Of a stretch of 64,000 nt of DNA, positions 25,206 to 35,336 are shown one piece after another; position 1 is the first letter of the stretch; every line of letters starts with the position of its first letter. The notes beneath the pieces are model-generated. The model ran no database searches. It was not told the DNA's origin and worked only from the letters and a program-made list of their open reading frames with translations. This DNA comes from CAZGDB01 sp964524705 (GTDB lineage: Bacteria; Pseudomonadota; Gammaproteobacteria; Berkiellales; Berkiellaceae): NCBI GenBank assembly GCA_964524705.1, contig CAZGDB010000004.1, forward strand, positions 1-64,000. The letters are read 5' to 3'. Made by a program: the position numbers and the translations under genes.

Positions 25206-27419
25206 TTACGCCAATATTACAATAGATTCTAAAGGCACATTTTTAGGGACTTTATGACCCCGTTGAGTACGGCTACCTAAATACGCATCTAGATCTAAAC
25301 GTACTACTTTTTTACCTTGATAACCTAAGACTTGTCCTTTTTCTAACACCCAAACACGCATGAGTTTTTCAGGAGTTTTCAGTTGTAATAATTTTTGTCC
25401 TTTACCTTTAGCAAGTTCTGGAATTTCTGCACACGGCACAATTAGCAGCATCCCTGCATCACTTAAGAAAGCCACATATTTTGCTGTGGCTGTCACAGCA
25501 AGAGCCATCCCACATGCATGGGGGGCATCTACCTTCACGACCACTTTACCGGTACGATTTTTCGTCAATAATTCCGCTGTTGGTGCGATAAAACCATACC
25601 CCTGGTCTGTCCAAAGTAAGAGTTTAGGAGCCACTTCAGGTAACAACATCCCAACCACATGGGCTTGTGGTGTTAAGGTTAGCTTACTGGTAATAGGTTC
25701 CCCAAAACCACGTGCTGAGGGTAAATTAGCCGCTGGTAGTTGAAAGCTACGTCCAGTGCTATCTAACAACAATAACGATTGGTGGGTTTTACAAACCAAT
25801 TGCGTTAAAAAACCATCTCCTGTTTTAAAGCTCAACTGTGTACCATCGACTTCAGCCCCTTTACCGGCTCGAATCCAACCTTTTTGAGACAACACGACAG
25901 TAATCACTTCTGAAACAACTTTTTCAATTTGCTCTTGGGGTTTAGCAGCTTCGCAGGCTTCTAATAAGGAACGTCGTGCATCCCCAAAGGTTTTAGCATC
26001 TTGTACTAATTCAGTACGAATCAGTTTTTTAAGCTTGGTTTCAGAGCCTAACAAAGCCTGACATTCGGCTTGGATCCCTAATAGCTCATCCCGTTCCGTT
26101 GTCAGTTGCATTTCTTCTAGTTTTGCCAAATGACGCAACTTTAATTCTAAAATAGATTCTGCTTGTCTATCCGTTAATGCAAAAACGCGCATCAATTCTG
26201 CTTTAGGGGTTTCATGATGACGGATAATCTCAATGACTTTATCCAAATTTAAAAAGACAATCATTAAACCAGATAAAATATGGAGCCGATCTTCGACTTT
26301 ATCAAGTTTACATTGAATGCGGCGACGCACGGTCTCCATACGAGACACTAACCATTCACTCAAAAGGGTTTTGAGATTTTTAACTGCAGGCCTGCCATCT
26401 AAACCAATAACATTTAAATTTACTCTATAAGAACGTTCTAGTTCAGTGGTTGCAAATAAATGTTCCATCACACTCACCGCTTCCACACGATTAGACCGCA
26501 ACACAATAACTAATCGCGTTGGTGCACTTTCATCGGATTCATCTCGCAGATCTGTAATCAGTGGCAATTTTTTTGCCTGCATTTGTGCTGCAATTTGTTC
26601 TAAAATTTTACTACTGGAAACCTGATGCGGTAATTCTGTAATAATGATTTCATCCTCTTGCACCGTATACACAGCACGGACTCTAAAAGACCCTCCTCCT
26701 GTCGTATAAATACGTGCTAAGTCTTCCGGGCTGGTAATAATTTGTCCACCTCCAGGCAGATCTGGACCCGGCATGATTTCTAATAGTTCATCTACTGTCA
26801 CTTTTGGTTTATCTAATACACATAACAAGGCATCCACTACTTCTCTTAAGTTATGAGAAGGAATATCAGTTGCCATACCTACGGCAATCCCACTAGTGCC
26901 ATTTAATAAAATCGTCGGTAAGCGTGCAGGCAGCCATTTGGGTTCATCCATGGTTCCATCAAAATTAGCCCCCCAATCCACAGTGCCTTGTGCCAACTCT
27001 GATAAAAATACATCTGCAAATTTAGACAGTCGCGCTTCTGTATAACGCATGGCAGCAAAGGATTTAGGATCGTCAATCGACCCCCAGTTTCCCTGCCCAT
27101 CAATTAACGGATATCTAAAGGAGAAGGACTGCGCCATTAAAGCCATAGCTTCATAACATGCCAATTCCCCATGCGGGTGATATTTACCCAACACATCCCC
27201 GATAGTACGAGCAGATTTTTTATGTTTTGCGCCTACATGCAAACTCAACTCTGACATCGCATATAAAATACGACGTTGCACTGGTTTTAAGCCATCCTTA
27301 ATATGTGGGAGCGCGCGATCTAAAATAACTGACATAGAATAATTTAAATAGGACTCCTCGCCAAACTGGGCAATAGAGCGCTGTTCTACATTATCAAAAG
27401 TAACAAAATTATGTTCCAT
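25206..27419 (-). CDS. parC: DNA topoisomerase IV subunit A
   Basis: 737 residues, a normal ParC length. It forms the cleaving subunit of topoisomerase IV, which decatenates daughter chromosomes. LKPVQRRILYAM, the RTIGDVLGKYHPHG segment and the catalytic Tyr in AMRYTEARLS are intact, followed by the coiled tower and a C-terminal beta-pinwheel. In the quinolone-determining segment the sequence is HPHGELACYE, with Glu85-Leu86 where E. coli ParC has Asp79-Ser80. It lies 3 bases after parE, so the two are one transcription unit with nudF. Confidence 0.96.
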   Translation of the reverse strand: MEHNFVTFDNVEQRSIAQFGEESYLNYSMSVILDRALPHIKDGLKPVQRRILYAMSELSLHVGAKHKKSARTIGDVLGKYHPHGELACYEAMALMAQSFSFRYPLIDGQGNWGSIDDPKSFAAMRYTEARLSKFADVFLSELAQGTVDWGANFDGTMDEPKWLPARLPTILLNGTSGIAVGMATDIPSHNLREVVDALLCVLDKPKVTVDELLEIMPGPDLPGGGQIITSPEDLARIYTTGGGSFRVRAVYTVQEDEIIITELPHQVSSSKILEQIAAQMQAKKLPLITDLRDESDESAPTRLVIVLRSNRVEAVSVMEHLFATTELERSYRVNLNVIGLDGRPAVKNLKTLLSEWLVSRMETVRRRIQCKLDKVEDRLHILSGLMIVFLNLDKVIEIIRHHETPKAELMRVFALTDRQAESILELKLRHLAKLEEMQLTTERDELLGIQAECQALLGSETKLKKLIRTELVQDAKTFGDARRSLLEACEAAKPQEQIEKVVSEVITVVLSQKGWIRAGKGAEVDGTQLSFKTGDGFLTQLVCKTHQSLLLLDSTGRSFQLPAANLPSARGFGEPITSKLTLTPQAHVVGMLLPEVAPKLLLWTDQGYGFIAPTAELLTKNRTGKVVVKVDAPHACGMALAVTATAKYVAFLSDAGMLLIVPCAEIPELAKGKGQKLLQLKTPEKLMRVWVLEKGQVLGYQGKKVVRLDLDAYLGSRTQRGHKVPKNVPLESIVILA

Positions 27420-27422
27420 ACT

Positions 27423-29309
27423 TTAAAACTCCGCCAAATCGCCATTTGCTTCTAACCACGTTTTTCTATCTTGTGCCCGTTTTTTGGCAAAGAACATATC
27501 AAACTTCTCTAAATCTTCTCGCTCATCCGCTAACGTTAACTGTAACAACCGTCGCGTATCGGGTGACATTGTCGTTTCTCTTAACTGCGCCGGGTTCATT
27601 TCACCCAACCCTTTAAAACGCTGTAAAGTTATTTTAGCTTTAGGGTTTGCTTTTTGCAGCTTCTCCATCAACTGCGCGCGCTCGGACTCATCTAGCGCAT
27701 AATGTACTTGTTTACCCACATCCAATCGATACAAGGGCGGTAATGCCACAAAAACATGTCCCGTTTCTACCAGTTTTGGAAAATGTCTTAAAAACAATCC
27801 ACACAACAACGTAGCAATATGCAACCCATCGGAGTCCGCATCAGCCAGGATACATATTTTTCCATAACGTAGTTCACTGAGGTCATTGTTTTTACCAGGA
27901 TCTAACCCAATCGCCACCGCAATATCATGGATTTCTTGTGAACGCAGGACTTCATCGTGTGACATTTCCCAAGTGTTTGCAATTTTTCCTTTTAACGGCA
28001 TTACCGCTTGAAACTCTCGATTACGTGCCTGTTTTGCAGAACCGCCCGCAGAATCCCCTTCCACTAAAAACAACTCTGCTCTAGAGGGATCTTGTCCCGT
28101 ACAGTCTGTTAACTTGCCCGGCAATGCAGGACCACTAGTAATTTTTTTACGTTCAATTTTTTTAGCTAATTTAAGGCGGGTTTCTGCATTTTGAATAAAG
28201 AGTCCAACTAAAACTTCTGCCTGACTGACATGTTGATTTAACCATAAACTTAAAGCATCTTTTACTTTACTATGCACCAAGGCAGCACATTCTCTAGAAC
28301 TTAAACGCTCTTTGGTTTGACCCACGAACTGTGCTTCTTTAAGCTTCACAGATAAAATATAATTACAATTTTCCCATACATCTTCCGGTGCTAATTTTAT
28401 CCCACGCGGCAAAAGATTTCTTAACTCACAAAATTCTCTGACAGCATCTAAAATACCACTGCGCAATCCATTAACATGGGTGCCCCCTTGTTGCGTAGGG
28501 ATTAAATTCACATAACTGGCGGACACCAAAATCGGGCCTTCCATCCAAGCTGCCACACAAGCCACTTCATAATCAGCACCCACAAAATTGATAGCCCATG
28601 GCTCTTCAGGTAAATAACTTTCTTTTAAAAATTCTTTTAAATAATCTAACATTCCATTTTCATAATGGAATACTTGCGTTTTATCAGTACTTTCTTCCCA
28701 AAACACAATCTCTAAGCCTGGACATAAGACCGCTTTAGCTTTTAAAAGCGCCAATAATTTTGGAATCACAAATTTAGGATGATCAAAATACTTCGCTTCT
28801 GGCCAAAACCTAATTTTTGTACCTGTCTTTTTAGGATCTGCGGAAGCTTTATTTTTTAAGGGCCCTGTCTTGGTCCCATGCTTAAATTCTAAAGTATATT
28901 CTTTCTTGTCACGATACACACTCACCGTTAACAAACTAGACAAAGCATTCACCACACTCACACCCACACCATGCAATCCCCCAGCGAAGCGATAGGCTTT
29001 ATCTGAGAACTTTGCACCCGCGTGTAAGCGTGTCAACACTAATTCAACACCACTAATTTTTTCTTTAGGGTGAATATCTACTGGGATCCCACGACCGTTA
29101 TCTTCAACCTCTAAAGAATTATCCGCATAATGCCGAATCATAATCTTTGTCGCATGACCTGCGCTTGCTTCATCAATTGCGTTATCTAAAACTTCTTGCC
29201 CTAAATGATTGGGATTTCCCGTATCGGTATACATCCCTGGACGATGCTGTACTGGTGTTAATCCTTCTAAATATTCAATAGAAGAGGCGGTAGTATATTC
29301 TTGTGCCAT
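27423..29309 (-). CDS. parE: DNA topoisomerase IV subunit B
   Basis: 628 residues from the ATG at 29309, which is one base after the nudF stop and is preceded by AGGGAA; an in-frame codon 21 bases upstream would overlap nudF. The GHKL ATPase fold shows LDNAIDEAS (catalytic Glu, Asn), DNGRGIPVD and GGLHGVGVSVVNAL. The Toprim region shows LVEGDSAGGSAKQ and DADSDGLHI. ParE supplies ATP-driven strand passage for ParC. The family-typical C-terminus LEANGDLAEF is present. Confidence 0.96.
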   Translation of the reverse strand: MAQEYTTASSIEYLEGLTPVQHRPGMYTDTGNPNHLGQEVLDNAIDEASAGHATKIMIRHYADNSLEVEDNGRGIPVDIHPKEKISGVELVLTRLHAGAKFSDKAYRFAGGLHGVGVSVVNALSSLLTVSVYRDKKEYTLEFKHGTKTGPLKNKASADPKKTGTKIRFWPEAKYFDHPKFVIPKLLALLKAKAVLCPGLEIVFWEESTDKTQVFHYENGMLDYLKEFLKESYLPEEPWAINFVGADYEVACVAAWMEGPILVSASYVNLIPTQQGGTHVNGLRSGILDAVREFCELRNLLPRGIKLAPEDVWENCNYILSVKLKEAQFVGQTKERLSSRECAALVHSKVKDALSLWLNQHVSQAEVLVGLFIQNAETRLKLAKKIERKKITSGPALPGKLTDCTGQDPSRAELFLVEGDSAGGSAKQARNREFQAVMPLKGKIANTWEMSHDEVLRSQEIHDIAVAIGLDPGKNNDLSELRYGKICILADADSDGLHIATLLCGLFLRHFPKLVETGHVFVALPPLYRLDVGKQVHYALDESERAQLMEKLQKANPKAKITLQRFKGLGEMNPAQLRETTMSPDTRRLLQLTLADEREDLEKFDMFFAKKRAQDRKTWLEANGDLAEF

Positions 29310-29310
29310 C

Positions 29311-29940
29311 TTATTTCCCTTTTGCTCCAAAAATGTCTGTATGATGCAAAGCTAACCACTGTAACGCAATTAATGTCGTCGCATTTTTTGCTTGCCCTGA
29401 TTCCAAAAGCGCCAACGCTTCTGGGACCGTAAAAATATGTACACAAATATCCTCTGCTTCTTCCACAACCCCGTGCAGCCGTTCGGTAGGCAATGCCACG
29501 ACTTCCGCAGCATATAAGGCAATTTGCTCACTTACTGCGCCTGGCGTGGGGAAGTATGCCGCAATCCGTTCCCAACGCTTCAACACGCATCCGGCCTCTT
29601 CTTGCACTTCTCGTTGTAAGGTTTCCACCTCACTTTCACCAGGATCTATCAACCCTGCCACCACCTCTAAAATCCATGGCGAGGTTTCAGGATGTGAAAG
29701 CAAACTAACCCTGCATTGTTCAATTAAAATCACACTACTACTGGCTACATGATAGAGCAATGCCGCCACAGCATTAGGACGCTCAACAATTTCTCGCACA
29801 ACTGGGCCCAACATCCCCCCCATAAAAGTAGGATACTGTACCGTATAAGACCAAATCCGTTGGTAACCTTCATAACATTGCTTTTTAGACAAGACCATCA
29901 GGTCATCGGCTTTTTTAAAAGGTACCCAGTTTGCTGTCAT
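29311..29940 (-). CDS. nudF: ADP-ribose pyrophosphatase (Nudix hydrolase)
   Basis: 209 residues. The Nudix box G-x5-E-x7-REVQEEAG is intact near residue 105 (GLIDPGESEVETLQREVQEEAG), followed by YFPTPGAVSEQ, typical of NudF. It hydrolyses ADP-ribose to AMP and ribose 5-phosphate. nudF and parE adjacency is common in gammaproteobacteria. It is divergent from pcm across 75 bases. Confidence 0.93.
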   Translation of the reverse strand: MTANWVPFKKADDLMVLSKKQCYEGYQRIWSYTVQYPTFMGGMLGPVVREIVERPNAVAALLYHVASSSVILIEQCRVSLLSHPETSPWILEVVAGLIDPGESEVETLQREVQEEAGCVLKRWERIAAYFPTPGAVSEQIALYAAEVVALPTERLHGVVEEAEDICVHIFTVPEALALLESGQAKNATTLIALQWLALHHTDIFGAKGK

Positions 29941-30015
29941 ACTAAAAATTACCCATTGAGTGCACCGTACAAGCAGGTATACTAAACGAAAGTGGCCCCT
30001 CTTGAGTAGCGCTCT

Positions 30016-30678
30016 GTGCCGAATTTTGATTTAAAAGATATACGTAAACAAATGGTGCTGAACCAAGTCAAAACTTGGGAGGTCTCTGACCCCACTATAT
30101 TAAGTCTGTTATCTGAACTACCTCGTGAGCTTTTTGTGCCTGAAGCCTATCAATCCGTCGCATATGCAGACACCTGGATACCCTTGCCTTATCAAGAAGT
30201 ACTCATGCCACCTAAAATGGTTGGGCGCATTGTACAAAATTTACAATTACATCCCTCTGATACTGTTTTACATATTGGATGTGCAACCGGGTATATGACC
30301 GCCCTTTTAGCAAACCTGACCAAAGAAGTCACCGCTGTTGAGATTCATGCAGACTTTTTAGAAAGATCGCGACTCAATCTCAAGCGTCTAAATTTAGACA
30401 ATGTCAATTGGGAGTTGGGCGATGGCGCGCAAGGTTGGGATTACCCAAGCACCTTTGATGTAATCGTCATCAGTGGTGGGTTATTGACTATCCCTGAAAT
30501 ATTAAGACAACAATTACGTCCTGAAGGCCGTCTTTTTGCAATTTATGGCAATACCCCAAGCATGCGTGCCAGTGTCTTTCATTACAAGTCACGCGTAACC
30601 TGGCAGGAAGAAAGTTTATTTGAAAGTGATTTGCCGTATCTCATAGGAGCAGAACCCTCTACACGTTTTGTATTTTAA
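30016..30678 (+). CDS. pcm: Protein-L-isoaspartate O-methyltransferase family protein
   Basis: 220 residues from a GTG start. It has the PCMT layout: DIRKQMVLNQVKTWEV, LPRELFVPEAYQSVAYAD and a SAM-binding motif VLHIGCATGYMTALLA followed by VTAVEIHADF. In this subgroup the motif is the Cys variant G-C-A-T-G-Y and the usual catalytic segment is altered, so true isoaspartyl repair activity is uncertain. It precedes tolC by 33 bases in the same direction, an arrangement seen in other gammaproteobacteria. Confidence 0.82.
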   Translation: MPNFDLKDIRKQMVLNQVKTWEVSDPTILSLLSELPRELFVPEAYQSVAYADTWIPLPYQEVLMPPKMVGRIVQNLQLHPSDTVLHIGCATGYMTALLANLTKEVTAVEIHADFLERSRLNLKRLNLDNVNWELGDGAQGWDYPSTFDVIVISGGLLTIPEILRQQLRPEGRLFAIYGNTPSMRASVFHYKSRVTWQEESLFESDLPYLIGAEPSTRFVF

Positions 30679-30711
30679 AAGAAACAGATATTTAGTTTAA
30701 GGAAGAAAGAT

Positions 30712-32280
30712 ATGCGTCAAGGATGGCTCGGTATCATTACTCTCATGGCTCTTGGTGGCCCTGTAGTTGCACATGCTACAGAAGATTTATTAAGCATTTA
30801 TGCGCAAAGTCGTACAAAAGACCCCCGCTATAATGCAGCGCAACAACGTTATGAAAATGTCAACGCACGCTACCCAGAAGCGATTTCACAACTGCTCCCT
30901 CAGCTACAAGTGCAAATAGCACACACACGTAACCAATTTGGAACGCCCACACAATCCAATAACCACGTCAAAGGCACGACTTTAAGTTTATCTCAAGCTA
31001 TTTTTAATCATGCATATTTTATAGGCTTACGCCGTGCTACTTATCAAACCCAACAAGCTGTGTATGATTTACGTACCGCTGAACAAGATTTAATCGTACG
31101 TACTGCAGAAACTTATTTTGGAACATTATTGGCACTAGATTCCTTACAATTTGCATATGCAGAAATGCAATCTTTCAAACAACTTTCCAACCAAAGTAAA
31201 AACCGCTTTAAAGCAGGCGCCGCCTCAGTCACTGACGTGCATGATGCCGAATCCAAGGCAGACAATGCGATTGCGCGTTATTTTGATGCACAAAATTTTT
31301 TAGAAAAACAATTAGATAGCCTTGCAGAAATCACAGGAAATCGATATATCGATAGCCTAATAGGATTACAACCTCAAATCCCTTTAAGAGCACCAGAACC
31401 CAACTTGCTCCAAAATTGGGAAAAAGCGGCCCGTGAATATAATACGGCCCTGAAATCAGCAGAACTGAATGTAAAAATCACCAAACAAGATGTTCGTAAA
31501 CAGTGGTCAGAACATATTCCTAATTTAGAAGCAACAGGTTCTCTCAGACGCGGAAACAGTCAAGTCTTAATTCCTGATGTCACCCAACGTACCGGAACGC
31601 TTACATTAACAATTCCTGTGTTCTCAGGTGGCGCTGTTTATGCACGCACTAAACAAGCAGCCGCAAAAAACATGGAGTCAAAATTTGATGCGGAACGTTC
31701 TTTAAGAGAAACCATCAGCAAAACAAGACAAGCCTTTAGAAGCGTCAACACCCAAATTGAAACCATTGAAACACTCGCACATGCAGTAAAATCAAGCATC
31801 GCAGCTCTCAAAGCTACACAATCTGCCTATCAATGGCGCACACGTACAATGGTAGACTTGTTAGATGCACAGAAAAATGTATTTGATGCTAAACGTAACT
31901 ATGCTAAAGCACGTTATAGCTATATTTTAGAAACACTACGCTTAAAACAAGCAGTCGGGATGTTAACTATTGAAGATCTAAAGGACATTAACGAATGGCT
32001 GACCCAAGAACGAGATTTAGCAGAACAAATAGATCGTACAGACACCCCTGATCCCGTCGAGCAAACGGAGCCATCCAAGGCTACTACCCTAGCCCCAAAA
32101 GCGACAAAGCGGCACGCTGTGGCTGCACCACCCCCCCTCATCCCCGAACAAACTGAAATCTTAAAACGTTCAGAAGATAGGGAAAAAGCAGAATACACCC
32201 AACAATCCTCTGAAGTAAAAATAGAGCAACCAAAAATTCAACAGGTTGTGCATGCTTCTCAGGAAGCAGCCCAACCTTAA
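30712..32280 (+). CDS. tolC: TolC-family outer-membrane efflux/secretion channel
   Basis: 522 residues with a signal peptide (cleavage near VVAHA-T) and two OEP repeats of long helices that form the trans-periplasmic tunnel. Clear family segments are DPRYNAAQQRYE, SLSQAIFNHAYF and, in the second repeat, TRTMVDLLDAQKNVFDAKRNYAKARYSYI. It would work with inner-membrane pumps in type I secretion and drug efflux. A Pro/Thr/Glu-rich tail of about 90 residues extends past the conserved part. AAGGAAG lies before the ATG. It ends in a 4-base convergent overlap with waaA. Confidence 0.92.
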   Translation: MRQGWLGIITLMALGGPVVAHATEDLLSIYAQSRTKDPRYNAAQQRYENVNARYPEAISQLLPQLQVQIAHTRNQFGTPTQSNNHVKGTTLSLSQAIFNHAYFIGLRRATYQTQQAVYDLRTAEQDLIVRTAETYFGTLLALDSLQFAYAEMQSFKQLSNQSKNRFKAGAASVTDVHDAESKADNAIARYFDAQNFLEKQLDSLAEITGNRYIDSLIGLQPQIPLRAPEPNLLQNWEKAAREYNTALKSAELNVKITKQDVRKQWSEHIPNLEATGSLRRGNSQVLIPDVTQRTGTLTLTIPVFSGGAVYARTKQAAAKNMESKFDAERSLRETISKTRQAFRSVNTQIETIETLAHAVKSSIAALKATQSAYQWRTRTMVDLLDAQKNVFDAKRNYAKARYSYILETLRLKQAVGMLTIEDLKDINEWLTQERDLAEQIDRTDTPDPVEQTEPSKATTLAPKATKRHAVAAPPPLIPEQTEILKRSEDREKAEYTQQSSEVKIEQPKIQQVVHASQEAAQP

Positions 32281-33536
32281 AGAATAGGCGCTATCATCCG
32301 CACTGCAGCTTGGGTTGCCCCCTGATGTTGTGCTAACAAAGCTTGGGCCGCATGGCCCATGCTGCGATCTTGAGACTGTAATAAATAAGCAATTTGTTCG
32401 TATAAACCTTGAGCATCTTGAACGATTGCCAAAGCTTTTTGCTCCATAAAGGTTTCTACGATAGCCTGAAAATTATAATAATAAGGCCCAATAACAATCG
32501 GCAATCCAAAATACGCAGGCTCTATAGGATTATGTCCACCCACTTGTATCAAACTGCCTCCAATAAAAGCAACCGTTGCACTGGCATAATAAGCTCCCAT
32601 TTCATTAATGCTGTCACCTAGCACAACACTGGTTGTTTCCAAGACTTTATGAGGAAATTGAGATCTACGACTATAAGTGAGTTCTGCCTGCTCTAATAAA
32701 TGTCCCACTTCTATAAAACGTTGCGGATGACGCGGCACTAATAATAGCAGTAAATTTGGGATAAGCACTTGTAATTTTTTAAAAACTTCTATAACCATCA
32801 CTTCTTCCCCTGCATGGGTACTAGCTGCCATAAATACAGGGCGAGGGCCCCAACAACCTTGAAAGTTTCGGCTTTGTTCATAGGTATTCGCCGGAAAAAC
32901 CAAATCCCACTTACAATTACCAGTAACTGTTACATCTTTTGCCCCTAACGCCTTAAAGCGTTCTGCATCCACAGAAGACTGTGCGGCAACCCAACTAATT
33001 TTTTCAAATAAAGACCGTAAAACTTTAGGTCCTTTTAGGTAACGGGGATAAGTTCTATCAGAGATCCGCCCATTGAGCACAAAAATTTTACGTTTTTTAC
33101 GATACCATTGAATCATCCAATTTGGCCAAATTTCAGTTTCCACTAATACAATGGCTTTAACGTTGGTGCGTGCTAACACACACCGCACGATAGGATAAAA
33201 ATCATACGGTAAATATTTAATTGTGATTTGGGGATGATCTTTAAACGCTTTCTCTAAAGTCATACGGCCTGATTGCGTATGTGTTGTGCATAAAATCACA
33301 TACGGGCCCCGCTCTTTTAGTGCTTGCACCCATTGTACTGCGACTTTCGTTTCCCCCAAAGAAACCGAATGAATCCACACACTCCATTCTGGCAATTTTC
33401 CCCAGAAGCCTAAACGTTCTAAGCTATAACCCTGTAAACCTTGTTGTCTATCTTTCCAATAATCCCTTAAAAATAAAAAAGGTAAGCACAATCCCCAGAG
33501 GATATTATAAGTTAGCATAAGTACAAAATTAAGCAT
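32277..33536 (-). CDS. waaA: Kdo transferase (3-deoxy-D-manno-octulosonate transferase)
   Basis: 419 residues from the ATG at 33536. I prefer this start because MLNFVLMLTYNILW is the usual membrane-anchored beginning, AAGG lies upstream, and the longer form would abut the divergent glycosyltransferase start. WaaA adds Kdo to lipid A at the inner-membrane inner face. Visible motifs are WIHSVSLGETKVA, TTHTQSGRM, VLVETEIWPNW, NGRISDRTYPRY and GGHNPIEPAYFGLPIVIGPYY (GT-B C-terminal domain). Whether it adds one or two Kdo residues is not predictable. Confidence 0.95.
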   Translation of the reverse strand: MLNFVLMLTYNILWGLCLPFLFLRDYWKDRQQGLQGYSLERLGFWGKLPEWSVWIHSVSLGETKVAVQWVQALKERGPYVILCTTHTQSGRMTLEKAFKDHPQITIKYLPYDFYPIVRCVLARTNVKAIVLVETEIWPNWMIQWYRKKRKIFVLNGRISDRTYPRYLKGPKVLRSLFEKISWVAAQSSVDAERFKALGAKDVTVTGNCKWDLVFPANTYEQSRNFQGCWGPRPVFMAASTHAGEEVMVIEVFKKLQVLIPNLLLLLVPRHPQRFIEVGHLLEQAELTYSRRSQFPHKVLETTSVVLGDSINEMGAYYASATVAFIGGSLIQVGGHNPIEPAYFGLPIVIGPYYYNFQAIVETFMEQKALAIVQDAQGLYEQIAYLLQSQDRSMGHAAQALLAQHQGATQAAVRMIAPIL

Positions 33537-33593
33537 TGCAACCAACCTTATTTTTAGATATAGTGCTAGGTTTTGTAGCACTAAAGGCAACAC

Positions 33594-34430
33594 ATGACAC
33601 TACGTGCAGATCTGACTGCAGTTGTTATTACCAAAAATGAAGGCCCACGTATAGAGGCGTGCCTAAAAAGCCTTCATTTTTGTAAAGAAATTTTAGTTTT
33701 AGACTCTGGCAGTACAGACGATACGGTTGCACGTGCAACACCTTTAGCAACGCAAGTCTTAAACTATGATTGGCCTGGGGATGGACCACAACGTAATCGC
33801 GGAATAGATCTGGCCAGTAGCAATTGGGTACTCTGTATTGATGCTGATGAGCAAGTTAGTCCTGCTTTAGCAACAGAACTTTGCAACGCTATTGCGCAAA
33901 CCGAGTTTGATGGCTTTCATATTCCTTTCCAATCCTATTATTGTGGTCGTGCTATTAAATTTGGAGATTGGCGGAATGAAACACACTTGCGTCTCTTTCG
34001 TAAAAATAAAGGTCACTACAGCAGCAGTAATGTATATGGTGCGCAAGGTGCGCATTGTCGTCCAGTGGTAGAAGGCAAGATTGGAAAATTACGCCATAAA
34101 ATCCTACATTATTCTTATCCTAACCTTGAAGCCGTATTAACTAAGCTCAATCACTATTCTACTGGTGGTGCAGCTTTAAGAGCAGCTAAAGGCAAAAATA
34201 GTTCAATTTTCATGGCTTGTGTACATGGATTCTGGTCATTTTTACGCGGGTATGTATTTAGATTTGGCTTTTTAGATGGCAAAGAAGGTTTTTTACTCGC
34301 ACTGTCAAATGGCTTAGGAACATTTTATCGTTATGCAAAATTGGTTTACATTAAAAACAAACCCCACCCTTGTGTTGATGTACCATCAGATCCATCATCC
34401 CAGCAACCCGCTCCGTCTACAACGCTTTGA
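33594..34430 (+). CDS. GT2 glycosyltransferase (WaaE/KdtX-like, LPS core)
   Basis: 278 residues. GT-A fold with TAVVITKNEGPRIEACLKSL, EILVLDSGSTDDT (nucleotide-binding Asp) and LCIDADEQVSP (DxD). The remaining LRLFRKNKG and KILHYSYPNLEA segments resemble the WaaE/KdtX glucosyltransferases that act on the heptose region of the core, and these are often beside waaA. The sugar is not predictable. The 3' end overlaps the deacetylase gene by 98 bases in another frame. AAAGG lies before the ATG. Confidence 0.85.
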   Translation: MTLRADLTAVVITKNEGPRIEACLKSLHFCKEILVLDSGSTDDTVARATPLATQVLNYDWPGDGPQRNRGIDLASSNWVLCIDADEQVSPALATELCNAIAQTEFDGFHIPFQSYYCGRAIKFGDWRNETHLRLFRKNKGHYSSSNVYGAQGAHCRPVVEGKIGKLRHKILHYSYPNLEAVLTKLNHYSTGGAALRAAKGKNSSIFMACVHGFWSFLRGYVFRFGFLDGKEGFLLALSNGLGTFYRYAKLVYIKNKPHPCVDVPSDPSSQQPAPSTTL

Positions 34431-35094
34431 ACAGCATCTCAAAGCATTAAGAGACTGGGCGCCAATTGTATTACCCGGTGAAAAATCCAAGATCAATGGG
34501 CTACAACTCTGTTTAACCTTTGATGATGCTTATTATGATTTTTATGCAGAAGTATGGCCACGTTTACAACATTATAAAATTCCCGCTGTATTAGCAGTGC
34601 CTGTAGGCTTTATACCAGAAGAGGCTACCCGCTCGGCTAGGGAACGTTTAGCCATCCCCTATCCTGAAGGGTTAAATACCGCCATCACAACAGATACGCT
34701 CTGTAGTTGGGCAGAACTACGAGAAATGCAAAAACAAGGTCTCTCTATTGCCTGTCATGGCTATTGGCATAAAGCAATGAATGCTGCGCTTAGCCCTGAA
34801 ATGTTTCACACTGAAAGTACCGTAGCAAAGCAAAAATTAATAGAAAAACTCAATACATCGATTGATAGTTTTGTGTTTCCGTTTGGAGCATGGGATCGAC
34901 AATGGATAGCACCCTTACAGAAAGAATTTCGATATGTTTTTAGAATCGGACATGCTGTTAATCAAAGTTGGGAACAGCCTATGCTACATCGTATAGATGC
35001 AGACCATTATTGGTTAAATGGCAAGCTCCCCACACATCACGATATGTTCACTTGGTGGGCACAAGGTAAATGGAAACGTGCGCGTGGACGTTAA
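34333..35094 (+). CDS. Polysaccharide deacetylase-family protein (NodB homology)
   Basis: 253 residues. NodB-type features: LVLMYHQIH near residue 15, LCLTFDDAYYDF with the catalytic and metal-binding Asp pair, and IACHGYWHKAM giving the metal-binding His-x3-His. FVFPFGAWD is a later family motif. It probably removes N-acetyl groups from an envelope sugar, plausibly in the LPS core made by the neighbouring enzymes; the substrate is inference. Because LMYHQI is conserved, the start cannot be moved downstream of the overlap with the glycosyltransferase gene, so the 98-base overlap looks real. No signal peptide. Confidence 0.8.
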   Translation: MQNWFTLKTNPTLVLMYHQIHHPSNPLRLQRFEQHLKALRDWAPIVLPGEKSKINGLQLCLTFDDAYYDFYAEVWPRLQHYKIPAVLAVPVGFIPEEATRSARERLAIPYPEGLNTAITTDTLCSWAELREMQKQGLSIACHGYWHKAMNAALSPEMFHTESTVAKQKLIEKLNTSIDSFVFPFGAWDRQWIAPLQKEFRYVFRIGHAVNQSWEQPMLHRIDADHYWLNGKLPTHHDMFTWWAQGKWKRARGR

Positions 35095-35336
35095 AAAAGC
35101 ATTTCATTTTAACCCCCAGTTTTCAAGTAAAGCATGACCTATGGCTGACTAACAGAAATAAGTAAAAAACCTAGACCAACTGAGAGAAAAATATTTTTAA
35201 TAGCACTACCTATAACTAAAATATCCATCCTATTAAGATAAATATCATACAAACTCTTTAAAAAATATTCCTTCTAGCATATTACAGTACAATCCCGACC
35301 CCGAAAATCAACTTAGAGAGTCAAAACAGATCTTCC

